From: Chloroflexi bacterium HGW-Chloroflexi-2
GTDB lineage: Bacteria; Chloroflexota; Anaerolineae; Anaerolineales; Anaerolineaceae
Direction of reading: 5' to 3'
NCBI GenBank assembly: GCA_002840735.1
Contig: PHBY01000006.1
Span: forward strand, 124,001-188,000
DNA length: 64,000 nucleotides
Shown one piece after another: positions 17,094 through 24,999 of this stretch (position 1 is its first letter; each line of letters opens with the position of its first letter). Below the pieces are notes generated by a model, which ran no database searches, was not told the origin of the DNA, and was given only the letters and a program-made list of their open reading frames with translations. The position numbers and the translations under genes were made by a program.

Positions 17094-19277
17094 TCATGGT
17101 TCTCCTTGAGCTTCAGTCGGTTCTGGTTCTGTTGTTGGTTCTTCCGTTGGTTCTTCAATCGGTTCTTCTGTTGGTTCAGGTGTTGCTGTCGGTTCTTCTG
17201 TCGGTTCAGGCATGGCAGTAGGTTCTAATGTCGGTGTTGGTGTATTGGTTGAGGTGAAAGTCGGCAATGGTGTATTCGTTGGCAGTGGTGTTGGCGTTGG
17301 TGGGACATACCAGGTCTCAGTCTTGTGGCAATTAGAACATTGCCCACGTGGGTGTCCTAATGGCCGCGCATGGCATGCATTACATAATGTATAACCCGTG
17401 TGATCAAACGTATAATCAGACCAGGAAGTCGTTACATGGCAATTCGAACATTCTCCAGACCAATGCCCATATGGTTTCGGATGACAGGTGCTGCAAGTGT
17501 ACGAAGTGGTGGAATGATTAAAGCTTGAACTCCAATTATCCGTGTTTGTGTGACAGGATTCGCATGTGCCAGGAAAATGAGCGATCGGTGCCATATGACA
17601 ATTTCCGCACACAGTTGAATAACTATTATGATAGGTTTCGGTATACCAGGTGCTCGTGATGTGGCAATCCGTGCACAATCCCGCATAATGATTGCCTGGC
17701 TGGCTGTGACATTCTGTACACACGTTCATTCCAGCATGATTGACAGAAATTTTCAACCAGGAATTGGAGACATGACAGGCACTGCACTCTGCCGGATAGT
17801 GACTGACAGGACTGACATGACAGGTACTGCAATTGCTCAGAGTGTGATTAAAGGTTGTAGGTTTCCACCTTTTTAGTGTGTGACAGGAAACACATTGACC
17901 CACAAATTCACCGGCTCTGTGGTAATCTGGCTGCGTATGGCAGGATTTACAGTCGGCTTTTGTCGTGTGATCCAAAGCCAACGTCTTCCAATTTCCTGTG
18001 ATATGGCAGGTACTGCAATTGCTTTTGTAATGGTCCTCCTCAGGTTTATCCTTCTCGTGACAGGTCATGCAGTTGGGTAGCTCATCATGTTTGATGTCTG
18101 CTGGCAACCATTCTTTCACGTCCTGATGGCAGATTATACAGGCAATTCCTTCATAATAAGAAGGATGTTTCTCATACTGATGACAGGTTTCGCAGGTTTG
18201 TTCGCGGGTACACTCATGAATCTTGCCGTTCATTCCTTCAATAAAACCACGGCTGCCATGACAGCTCTCGCAAGTTTCCATTTGATGATCATAATTGAAT
18301 TCTGCCCAATCCTCCGTATCGGTATGACAGCTGATACAGTCACCCGGATAATGTGGTTCAACGGTTGTTTTAACTTTTGATACAGTCAGTCCGATGAAAT
18401 TGACAGGTCCTGAAGCAATTTCCTGCTCATCCTGTGGATAATCATCATAATGGCAGGAGATACAATCGTACACACCACGATGATCAAATTCTGTCGGTTC
18501 CCAGGAAATGGCATCATGACAATCGGAGCATTCACCTTTGAAGTGGTATGGGTAAACCCGATTACTGCGTTTGATTTCGTAATCCTCAACCTCCGAGATC
18601 ATTGCCAGCACCTGGTCAAACACATGACAGCTGGAACATTCTGTAGCTGTGTCGACGTAAACACCGTTGGCATGGCATTGCTCACATTCCAGGTTTTCGT
18701 GTCCATCCGTCAGGGTGAAATCGATATGATCCACATCCTGACTGAGAAATGGAATGGCTTTAGGAGCAATGATGGAGGGTAAAGTCTGTTGCATCGCCAA
18801 TTTTTGAATCTCTGATGGGGTTGTGGCAGATTGTAAAATGGCTACTTTTTCATGCAGGGCAGCCAGATGCTCATGTTCCATATTTTTTTCCACTGATCCC
18901 AAAACCAGATCGACCCGCAAAAGAAGCGTTTGCACGTCCTGGTAATAATTGGCAGCTTCTACTTCACTGACGGATTGAATGCTAACGATTGCCTGGGTCA
19001 GTACCTGATCAAATGCTTCCACCGCGGGTTTTACCTTATCCGGATCACTGACCATAGCCAGATCAGCCAGTCGCCGTTCTACCAGTTCAAAACTGAGTTC
19101 AACCCGCTTTTCAGGATCTTTTGCCAGTTTCACCCGGCTGCTTTCAGCAGTACTTTGCAGGGCGAACAATGGGTCACCCGGGTGAAAAGGATATGTTTCT
19201 GCCAATAATAGCAGCCCCGCTAATACCAGAAACATAATGGCATTGAGTGCTAATAGTATTTTTATTCCTTGTTTCAT
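17094..19277 (-). CDS. exported 22-heme c-type cytochrome with Pro/Thr-rich tail
   Basis: A multiheme cytochrome c of 727 residues with 22 CxxCH motifs. Residues 5-27 form an N-terminal membrane anchor or signal. A heme-free DUF5667-like helical region follows to about residue 195 (HPGDPLFALQSTAESSRVKL, FELVERRLADLAMV). Hemes are spread between residues about 200 and 650, the last ones in 37-residue diheme modules like those of the 26-heme paralogue. After ETWYVPP comes a tail of about 70 residues made of proline, threonine and glutamate repeats (PTPTPLPTNTPLPT, then EEPTEEPT). This could span a cell wall or S-layer or carry glycans. The start is preceded by AAAGGACGG. It lies between the 12-heme and 26-heme genes on the same strand. 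Confidence 0.87.
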   Translation of the reverse strand: MKQGIKILLALNAIMFLVLAGLLLLAETYPFHPGDPLFALQSTAESSRVKLAKDPEKRVELSFELVERRLADLAMVSDPDKVKPAVEAFDQVLTQAIVSIQSVSEVEAANYYQDVQTLLLRVDLVLGSVEKNMEHEHLAALHEKVAILQSATTPSEIQKLAMQQTLPSIIAPKAIPFLSQDVDHIDFTLTDGHENLECEQCHANGVYVDTATECSSCHVFDQVLAMISEVEDYEIKRSNRVYPYHFKGECSDCHDAISWEPTEFDHRGVYDCISCHYDDYPQDEQEIASGPVNFIGLTVSKVKTTVEPHYPGDCISCHTDTEDWAEFNYDHQMETCESCHGSRGFIEGMNGKIHECTREQTCETCHQYEKHPSYYEGIACIICHQDVKEWLPADIKHDELPNCMTCHEKDKPEEDHYKSNCSTCHITGNWKTLALDHTTKADCKSCHTQPDYHRAGEFVGQCVSCHTLKRWKPTTFNHTLSNCSTCHVSPVSHYPAECSACHVSNSWLKISVNHAGMNVCTECHSQPGNHYAGLCTDCHITSTWYTETYHNSYSTVCGNCHMAPIAHFPGTCESCHTNTDNWSSSFNHSTTSYTCSTCHPKPYGHWSGECSNCHVTTSWSDYTFDHTGYTLCNACHARPLGHPRGQCSNCHKTETWYVPPTPTPLPTNTPLPTFTSTNTPTPTLEPTAMPEPTEEPTATPEPTEEPIEEPTEEPTTEPEPTEAQGEP

Positions 19278-19320
19278 AAAAACCCGTCCTTTCCGGACTT
19301 ATCGTCCCTGTAAGACCTGA

Positions 19321-20490
19321 TCATGGGTTGGCTTGATTCGGTCCCTGGTTCTGTTGTTGAACCGGTTTTTCCGTTGGTTGCGTAATAATGAACGGTGCAG
19401 GCAAATTGGGTTGGGAATCCTCAGGAGCATTCTGCCTGATTTGCTCTGCTTCTCCAACCTGTTGCCCTGGCATGACTGCCTTTCCTCGCCCGGTGGGGTG
19501 ACAGGTAATACAATCCTGGATGACATGAATACCCAGTGAAAAATGCACACTGATAATTTCACCCTCATTATGGCAGGTGCCACACGGGTATTCGGTGTAG
19601 TTGCCACCATGACAGGTTTCACAGGTATCGATCTCTTCATCTCCATGCTTTAACTCGAATTTATGTTGCACCAATACCGCTGGCGTCCAGGCTTGCGTGG
19701 TATGGCAGTATTCACAGGTCGTGCCAAATACGCCAGCATGTAAATCTGGTTCCAGGTGGCAGGTGCTGCAGGTGGTTCCCATCCCCACATATTTTTTCTC
19801 GGTGTGGCAATCCGCACAGGTCAATTCAGCATGCCCGGCTTGCAATGAGAAATAAGGCTGGTGATCAAACCCGTTGATCATGCGATCCTGACCATCATGG
19901 CATTCAAAACAATTAATGCCATACTCTTCAATGTGGGCAGCCAGTTCGTCATGATTACCATCCGAATGACAATGCACACAGTCAATCGTCTCAATGATGT
20001 CACGCACTTTGGTGTGGCAGGTGGTGCAGGTAAATTTCTTACCATCTGTGTTGGTTACGTGCGCCTGAATGGAAAATCCGGTCATGGCGTAATGATCGAT
20101 GTTGGGAAAGGCAAACACGGTCAGATTGGCATCGTGACCCTGATGCTCGGGGTGACAGGTCTGGCATTTGGAGACCCCTGGCAGGCGACCATGAATGGTG
20201 TTGACATCCAGCCGATCCTGCTCAATTTCAAAATGGCAATCCTGACATCTCGAATCGGTCACACAGTGAATGGGTGCATGACAGTGCGAACATTGCCGTT
20301 CCAATTCAGCGTGCGATTTGACACCTCCCAACATCGTGTTTTTCGTTTCCATATTGGATAATTCGCCCGGGCTGAGCAGATAGGATGCGTAGGATTTAAC
20401 ATAATACGCGCCACTGGCAACTAAAACGAAAATAAAAATGATGATAACGCGCATCCACCTGCTCTGTTTACACCAAAATCGCTTAATCAT
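19321..20490 (-). CDS. membrane-anchored 12-heme c-type cytochrome
   Basis: A cytochrome of 389 residues with 12 CxxCH motifs. Residues about 13-33 are a membrane anchor after a basic N-terminus (MIKRFWCKQSRW). Heme motifs run from residue 67 to about 330 (CSHCH, CQDCH, CQTCH and so on). The last four hemes sit in a module (TTQAWTPAVL, CETCH, CGTCH, CITCHPTG) that closely matches the C-terminus of the next protein upstream, the 6-heme cytochrome. The C-terminus is proline/glutamine-rich and heme-free. AAGGAGG precedes the ATG. It probably relays electrons between the Rieske/b complex and the larger cytochromes, by analogy with other multiheme relays. Confidence 0.87.
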   Translation of the reverse strand: MIKRFWCKQSRWMRVIIIFIFVLVASGAYYVKSYASYLLSPGELSNMETKNTMLGGVKSHAELERQCSHCHAPIHCVTDSRCQDCHFEIEQDRLDVNTIHGRLPGVSKCQTCHPEHQGHDANLTVFAFPNIDHYAMTGFSIQAHVTNTDGKKFTCTTCHTKVRDIIETIDCVHCHSDGNHDELAAHIEEYGINCFECHDGQDRMINGFDHQPYFSLQAGHAELTCADCHTEKKYVGMGTTCSTCHLEPDLHAGVFGTTCEYCHTTQAWTPAVLVQHKFELKHGDEEIDTCETCHGGNYTEYPCGTCHNEGEIISVHFSLGIHVIQDCITCHPTGRGKAVMPGQQVGEAEQIRQNAPEDSQPNLPAPFIITQPTEKPVQQQNQGPNQANP

Positions 20491-20548
20491 AGCCCTCCTT
20501 TCCGGGCTGTCTTCAGAGACACCCTATAAATCGAATTAAGAATGGATC

Positions 20549-21463
20549 TCATGGTTTTATCCCCTCTACCGTTGAGGGTTGAATTTTCAACAAACTGGCA
20601 TCCTTCACCAGGCTGGCTTTTTCTTCCAGACTCAATGGATATTTCAAACCAGGATTTTCATCCATCAATCGTCCCGCTTCACCCTCCACACCGGTGGGAT
20701 GGCAGATCGCGCAATTGTCAAATTCTTTGATATCTTCCGCCAGATGGACTTCTTTCATTTCTTCATACTGGTGGTTATCATGGCAAGCATAGCAGTCATA
20801 AACGCCATATTTTGCTGGGTGGCAGGTCTGGCAAGAAACTTCACCCTCGCCACCATGATCCATCAGAAAGATATGGCTGGTTAAAACAGCTGGTGTCCAG
20901 GCTGTCGCGCTGTGGCAACGGGCGCAGTTGATGCCAAACTGATCAGCATGCATCTCGGGTTCTTCGTGACAGGTGGCGCAATGATGTGGATCATCAATAT
21001 CCTCCACATTCATAAAGGTCACCCCACCATTTCCGGCTGCAACGAATGGCTGGCTGGCACCCCGCACCGCGGCCACCTGAGCCACCACCATCCAATCCGC
21101 TTTCTGGATCATGGTCACGACTTCATTCAGCTGGTAATCACTTAAGATGCCACCTTCATCGATATGCCAGGATGCCATTGCTCTACCATGTGTGGCGCGC
21201 GCAATGGATTTGAAGAGCAGATCCGAGCGCGCTTCAATTAATGCTTCACGGTTCAGTCCCGGGATCATACCCACACCTTCACCTGCATTGCCATGACAAC
21301 CGGCGCAGTTCTGCACATAGATTTCAATGCCATCCATCATATACAGGTCATCCAGAGCAACTTTGGCCTGCTGCATACGGTCCTGTTCCATAAATCCATA
21401 CACCGGTAAGGCAATCACCAGAACGAGTAAGGCAACCAGACTGATTATTTTTGTTTTATCCAT
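20549..21463 (-). CDS. 6-heme cytochrome c with N-terminal class I domain
   Basis: A cytochrome of 304 residues. I start it at the ATG at 21463, behind AAGGAG; upstream in-frame TTG and ATG codons lie within the end of the Rieske gene. An N-terminal signal/anchor (IISLVALLVLVIALPVYGF) is followed by a monoheme class I domain (NCAGCHGNAGEGVG, with the methionine in GRAMASWH as a likely axial ligand). A C-terminal part then has five further CxxCH motifs, including the TATAWTPAVL-like module SATAWTPAVL and CAICHPTG. This is a typical cytochrome c1 substitute, expected to accept electrons from the Rieske protein. It follows the Rieske gene directly. Confidence 0.87.
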   Translation of the reverse strand: MDKTKIISLVALLVLVIALPVYGFMEQDRMQQAKVALDDLYMMDGIEIYVQNCAGCHGNAGEGVGMIPGLNREALIEARSDLLFKSIARATHGRAMASWHIDEGGILSDYQLNEVVTMIQKADWMVVAQVAAVRGASQPFVAAGNGGVTFMNVEDIDDPHHCATCHEEPEMHADQFGINCARCHSATAWTPAVLTSHIFLMDHGGEGEVSCQTCHPAKYGVYDCYACHDNHQYEEMKEVHLAEDIKEFDNCAICHPTGVEGEAGRLMDENPGLKYPLSLEEKASLVKDASLLKIQPSTVEGIKP

Positions 21464-21485
21464 TCTATTCTCCTTCTCTCCCGCC

Positions 21486-22010
21486 TTAACCCGGGTAACT
21501 GACATGTTGTGGTAGATGTTGTTCGCGCACAATCGGAGCCGTGGTATCCACTTTCACCATGCCTTTTTCAAAGATCACGGGGAAGTAATCCAGCGCGCGC
21601 GCCACCAGTTTATTGTTGAAATCTCCGGTTTTGGCAAAGGTAGCCGAATGACACGGGCACAGGAATTTCTGTTCATTTTCCATCCAGTTGACCGTGCAGC
21701 CCAGATGCGGGCAACGCCGGTAAACCGCCAGAAAGCCACCATCCTCGGTGGAGATCAGATAGAAGTTACCATCTTCAATCTCCACCACTGAACCCGGGGT
21801 GAACTCTTCAATCTTGCCGATGGTCATCATCCCGCCAAACTCCCCGGCAAGACTGCGTGATCGCAGAAACAGGATCCCAGCAGCGCCTAATTCAATGGCG
21901 GCTAACCCACCCAGGGCTTTTAAACTGAGACTAAGGAAATCACGTCTACTGACATTTTTTGATACACTTGACCCATCCTTTTCAGGATTTTCATTTGTTA
22001 TTTTTTTCAT
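21486..22010 (-). CDS. Rieske iron-sulfur protein of a bc-type complex
   Basis: A Rieske [2Fe-2S] protein of 174 residues. The N-terminus has a twin-arginine export motif (SRRDFLSLSLKALGG) followed by a hydrophobic anchor. The cluster ligands are in CPHLGCTVNW (about residue 105) and CPCHSATF (about residue 125), two cysteines and two histidines, with the two extra cysteines of the disulfide. It would take electrons from quinol at the Qo site of the cytochrome b encoded just upstream and pass them to the 6-heme cytochrome. GGAG precedes the ATG. The 18-base gap from the cytochrome b stop codon supports one operon. Confidence 0.93.
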   Translation of the reverse strand: MKKITNENPEKDGSSVSKNVSRRDFLSLSLKALGGLAAIELGAAGILFLRSRSLAGEFGGMMTIGKIEEFTPGSVVEIEDGNFYLISTEDGGFLAVYRRCPHLGCTVNWMENEQKFLCPCHSATFAKTGDFNNKLVARALDYFPVIFEKGMVKVDTTAPIVREQHLPQHVSYPG

Positions 22011-22028
22011 GTCACTGCTCCCAGATGC

Positions 22029-23393
22029 TTAGAATGGCAATACCAGCGCCATATTCTGGCCGCGGAAGTATATGCCAACAATTGTTAATAGAATTAACCC
22101 GGTCATCATGAATGCGAACACACCCAGCATGGCTTCGCTGTGGTTGGTCTTTTCATTTTTGAATAACAAACCGCTTTTCAAAAGGAAGTAGATCCCCACA
22201 AAAACGGAGATGGTGATCAGGAAGGGAATGACGCCCACGGTGATATTCGTATGCACACCCGGCAACCAGCCCGGTACGTCATACCAGAACTCATCCAGAA
22301 TGACCGCTAACGGCACCAGATACACTGCCAGTAGCGAACCGAATACAGCGGCCCGTCTGCCAATCGCCGAGCGAAAGTAGATGCCGATATCGCGGAAATC
22401 CCGATCGATCCAAGGGATAATCGCCAGCGCAATCACCGCCACCGCCAGCAGACTCATCACCGCCAATGGGTGCATGTGTAATAATAATTCCTGTAAACCC
22501 AGGAAATACCAGGCAGCTTTAGCCGGGTTGGGGGATACCATCGGGTTGGCGATCGAACCCAGCGGCGCCGGGTTTAACATGGCGTATAACCCGACCACCA
22601 CCACTACCACCAGCCCGGCAGCCAGTTCAATGTTGACCAGGTGCGGATTGGTAGCTTTGAACTCCGGTTTCTCATCCTCTTTGAGCAAAGGTTGAGAAAT
22701 GCCGCCGTTTTTGCGCACTTTCCACAGGTGGTAAGCCAGAAAGCCCAATAACAAGGCTGGCATGAAAACCACGTGCAATGCGTAAAAATTACTCAAGGCT
22801 GCCTGACCAACCTGAGGTCCGCCGAGGAAGAAGTTCCGTACTGCTGTCCCAAGCAGTGGAATGTAAGCCATCAAACTGGTGCTGACTGTGATCGCCCAAT
22901 AGGAGAGTTGATCCCACGGTAATAAGTAACCGGTGAAATTCCCTGCTAAAACAATCACAAACAGGACCAAACCGATGATCCAGTTTACGCTTCTTCCCTG
23001 TTTAAATGACCCGGTCAGGAAAACCCGCACCAGGTGTAAAAAGCTGGCAATTACCAGAAAATTGGCTGACCAGTGATGCACTGCCCGTACAAACGAGCCA
23101 AACATCACCTCGGTCTCCAGTTGCTGGATGCTGACATACGCGTATTCCACGCGTGGGTCATAGCGGAACATCAACAGCAGACCGGTCAGTCCCAGTAATA
23201 GCACCAGCACGACAGAGATCCCGCCCAAACCCCAGGTGTAGGTAAAGCGCAAGGCTTGCGCCGGTACCCGGCTGGGGTGCAGATGCAGGATCAGGTTGTT
23301 GCGCACATGAGAATCACGGCTGGGTAGTTCCTGAGCTGCTGTCTCTTTGGGTAACAACCTATCTCGCAATGGTTTGATAAATTCCAGACTCAT
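22029..23393 (-). CDS. cytochrome b of a menaquinol-cytochrome c reductase-like complex
   Basis: A full-length cytochrome b of 454 residues. I use the ATG at 23393, behind AAAAGGA, not the in-frame TTG 21 bases earlier. Heme-binding histidine pairs are in VHHWSANFLVIASFLHLV (helix B) and LHVVFMPALLLGFLAYHLW (helix D). The helix D pair is separated by 14 residues, as in b6f-type rather than bc1-type proteins. The Qo loop reads NPAKAAWYFLG, an AWY variant of PEWY of the kind seen in low-potential menaquinone users. About eleven or more membrane helices are present, so the N- and C-terminal halves are fused. It sits between the FG-GAP and Rieske genes. Confidence 0.93.
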   Translation of the reverse strand: MSLEFIKPLRDRLLPKETAAQELPSRDSHVRNNLILHLHPSRVPAQALRFTYTWGLGGISVVLVLLLGLTGLLLMFRYDPRVEYAYVSIQQLETEVMFGSFVRAVHHWSANFLVIASFLHLVRVFLTGSFKQGRSVNWIIGLVLFVIVLAGNFTGYLLPWDQLSYWAITVSTSLMAYIPLLGTAVRNFFLGGPQVGQAALSNFYALHVVFMPALLLGFLAYHLWKVRKNGGISQPLLKEDEKPEFKATNPHLVNIELAAGLVVVVVVGLYAMLNPAPLGSIANPMVSPNPAKAAWYFLGLQELLLHMHPLAVMSLLAVAVIALAIIPWIDRDFRDIGIYFRSAIGRRAAVFGSLLAVYLVPLAVILDEFWYDVPGWLPGVHTNITVGVIPFLITISVFVGIYFLLKSGLLFKNEKTNHSEAMLGVFAFMMTGLILLTIVGIYFRGQNMALVLPF

Positions 23394-23419
23394 CGTCGTT
23401 TTCCTTTTCAACAATTGAT

Positions 23420-24928
23420 TTATTTAAGAATATTTGGTAAAAAGATTGAAAAAATTTCAACATCCGGAATTCCCGGAATACCAGCATAGTAAGTCATGGC
23501 ACGCCCAACCCGAAATCCGCTGGCTTTGTAGTTTGGCGCTCCCACAATCACATCCAACAAACCATCGTTATTGACATCCCCAGCACTGCTGACCGATGTA
23601 CCAAATTCGGTGTCAGCTTTGTTGCCATAAGTGCTCTCAAAATAATCACCTTTGACACCAATACTGCCACTGCTGCCAAAAAACAAATAGATCGCTCCCT
23701 GCTTTTCATTGCTGACGGAATAAAATGGCACACCTACCAGAAAATCAGCATACCCATCGCCGTTCATATCTCCAGCAGCAGCTACACTCGCGCCGAACAT
23801 GCTTCCGGGTTGATTTGAACATTTTTCCCAGGAAGGTGTCGTGACTAAACCGCTGGAAGAACCCAGATAAAGAAATACACATCCCGCTGATTGGAAAGTA
23901 CCATCGATCAAAACTTTCTTATTGGGTGCGCCTACCAGAACATCATCATAGCCATCGTTGTTAACATCACCAGCACCAGCTACCGTAGCGCCAAACGATG
24001 AACCACCTTTTTCATCCGAACCTCTCCATGAAAACGAAGAAGAGAGCCCACTGTCAGAATTATGATAAACATAAGCATAGCCAATGTTGGCCGGACGAGG
24101 TGCGCCAATAATCACATCGTCGTATCCATCCCCGTTCACATCACCGGCATTATCAACCGCACTTCCAAATAATGCGGCAGAATTTTCACCAAACACTTCC
24201 CAAACAAATTCTGTCGCTAACCCGGAGGCTGAACCCAGATATAAAGAGACTCTGCCATTATTGGTTTTTTCTTCATTATTATAAAAAGGTGTACCTACCA
24301 GAAGATCCGCATACTTTACGACTGCAGATTGATGTTCATTAATGTAACCACTGACCGCTGACCCCAATTTGGCATCTGCCTGATCGCCTAACAAACTCCA
24401 ATCAGCGCTGGTCTTTGCAGTAAAGTTCTGACCTCCATAATACACATAGGCAGCTCCTACTTTCGATTTAGTAACCGTTGAACCATCCAGCAGGTTATAC
24501 TCACAAGCCCCGATAACGATATCATCATAGCCATCAGCATTAACGTCTCCCAGGTAATCGGTTGCGCATCCAAACATCGCTCCTTGTTGTCCACTGCCCA
24601 TTTTCCAATCAGGAAAACTCGACAACCCTCCGCCGGAACTGTAAAATAAGAAGGCTGCCCCTTCCCGGTACAGTGTCAATGTGTGTTTTTGTGCCCCAAC
24701 CAGCACATCCGCTTTTCCATCTCCATTCACATCACCCACACCACTGACCGTGCTGCCCATATTTTCACCCGAATCCTTGCCGTTGAAAAACCAGCTCGGA
24801 TACGACGATAAAATCGTAGTTGTTTCAGCATTTACAATGCTCCAATGGGGTAGAGCAACAGCCATGGATACCACCAGCAAACTGATTGTGATCAGAGATA
24901 AGATTGGGATTTTGGTTTTTATTTTCAT
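23420..24928 (-). CDS. secreted FG-GAP (integrin alpha-like) beta-propeller protein
   Basis: A secreted protein of 502 residues with an N-terminal signal peptide (residues 1-35, ending near VNA). Seven repeats of about 60-65 residues form a predicted seven-bladed beta-propeller. Six of them keep the calcium-binding FG-GAP loop GDVNxDGxxDxxxG (for example GDVNGDGKADVLVG, GDVNADGYDDIVIG, GDMNGDGYADFLVG). One repeat is degenerate (VVKYADLLVGTP). The C-terminus is the hydrophobic tail IFSIFLPNILK, similar to that of the larger secreted protein encoded upstream. Its place inside the cytochrome operon suggests a surface scaffold or binding partner for the cytochromes, which is inference. Confidence 0.85.
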   Translation of the reverse strand: MKIKTKIPILSLITISLLVVSMAVALPHWSIVNAETTTILSSYPSWFFNGKDSGENMGSTVSGVGDVNGDGKADVLVGAQKHTLTLYREGAAFLFYSSGGGLSSFPDWKMGSGQQGAMFGCATDYLGDVNADGYDDIVIGACEYNLLDGSTVTKSKVGAAYVYYGGQNFTAKTSADWSLLGDQADAKLGSAVSGYINEHQSAVVKYADLLVGTPFYNNEEKTNNGRVSLYLGSASGLATEFVWEVFGENSAALFGSAVDNAGDVNGDGYDDVIIGAPRPANIGYAYVYHNSDSGLSSSFSWRGSDEKGGSSFGATVAGAGDVNNDGYDDVLVGAPNKKVLIDGTFQSAGCVFLYLGSSSGLVTTPSWEKCSNQPGSMFGASVAAAGDMNGDGYADFLVGVPFYSVSNEKQGAIYLFFGSSGSIGVKGDYFESTYGNKADTEFGTSVSSAGDVNNDGLLDVIVGAPNYKASGFRVGRAMTYYAGIPGIPDVEIFSIFLPNILK

Positions 24929-24942
24929 TATTACTTTCCCTG

Positions 24943-24974
24943 GGCGCCTGCCCGATCAGGTTCAGACAGGCGCC
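24943..24974. promoter_or_regulatory. GC-rich hairpin between two operon genes
   Basis: GGCGCCTG at 24943-24950 pairs with CAGGCGCC at 24967-24974. It lies in the gap between the large secreted protein gene and the FG-GAP gene. With no T run on the minus strand it is more likely an mRNA-processing or stability hairpin than a full terminator. Confidence 0.45.
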
Positions 24975-24999
24975 ACTCATCATGGGACAGTGAAATTGG

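Noticed and set aside
14871-20361. Long open frames on the plus strand inside the cytochrome genes
   Set aside because: They are antisense to the CxxCH repeats and their repetitive codons. They lack ribosome sites and any recognisable domain.
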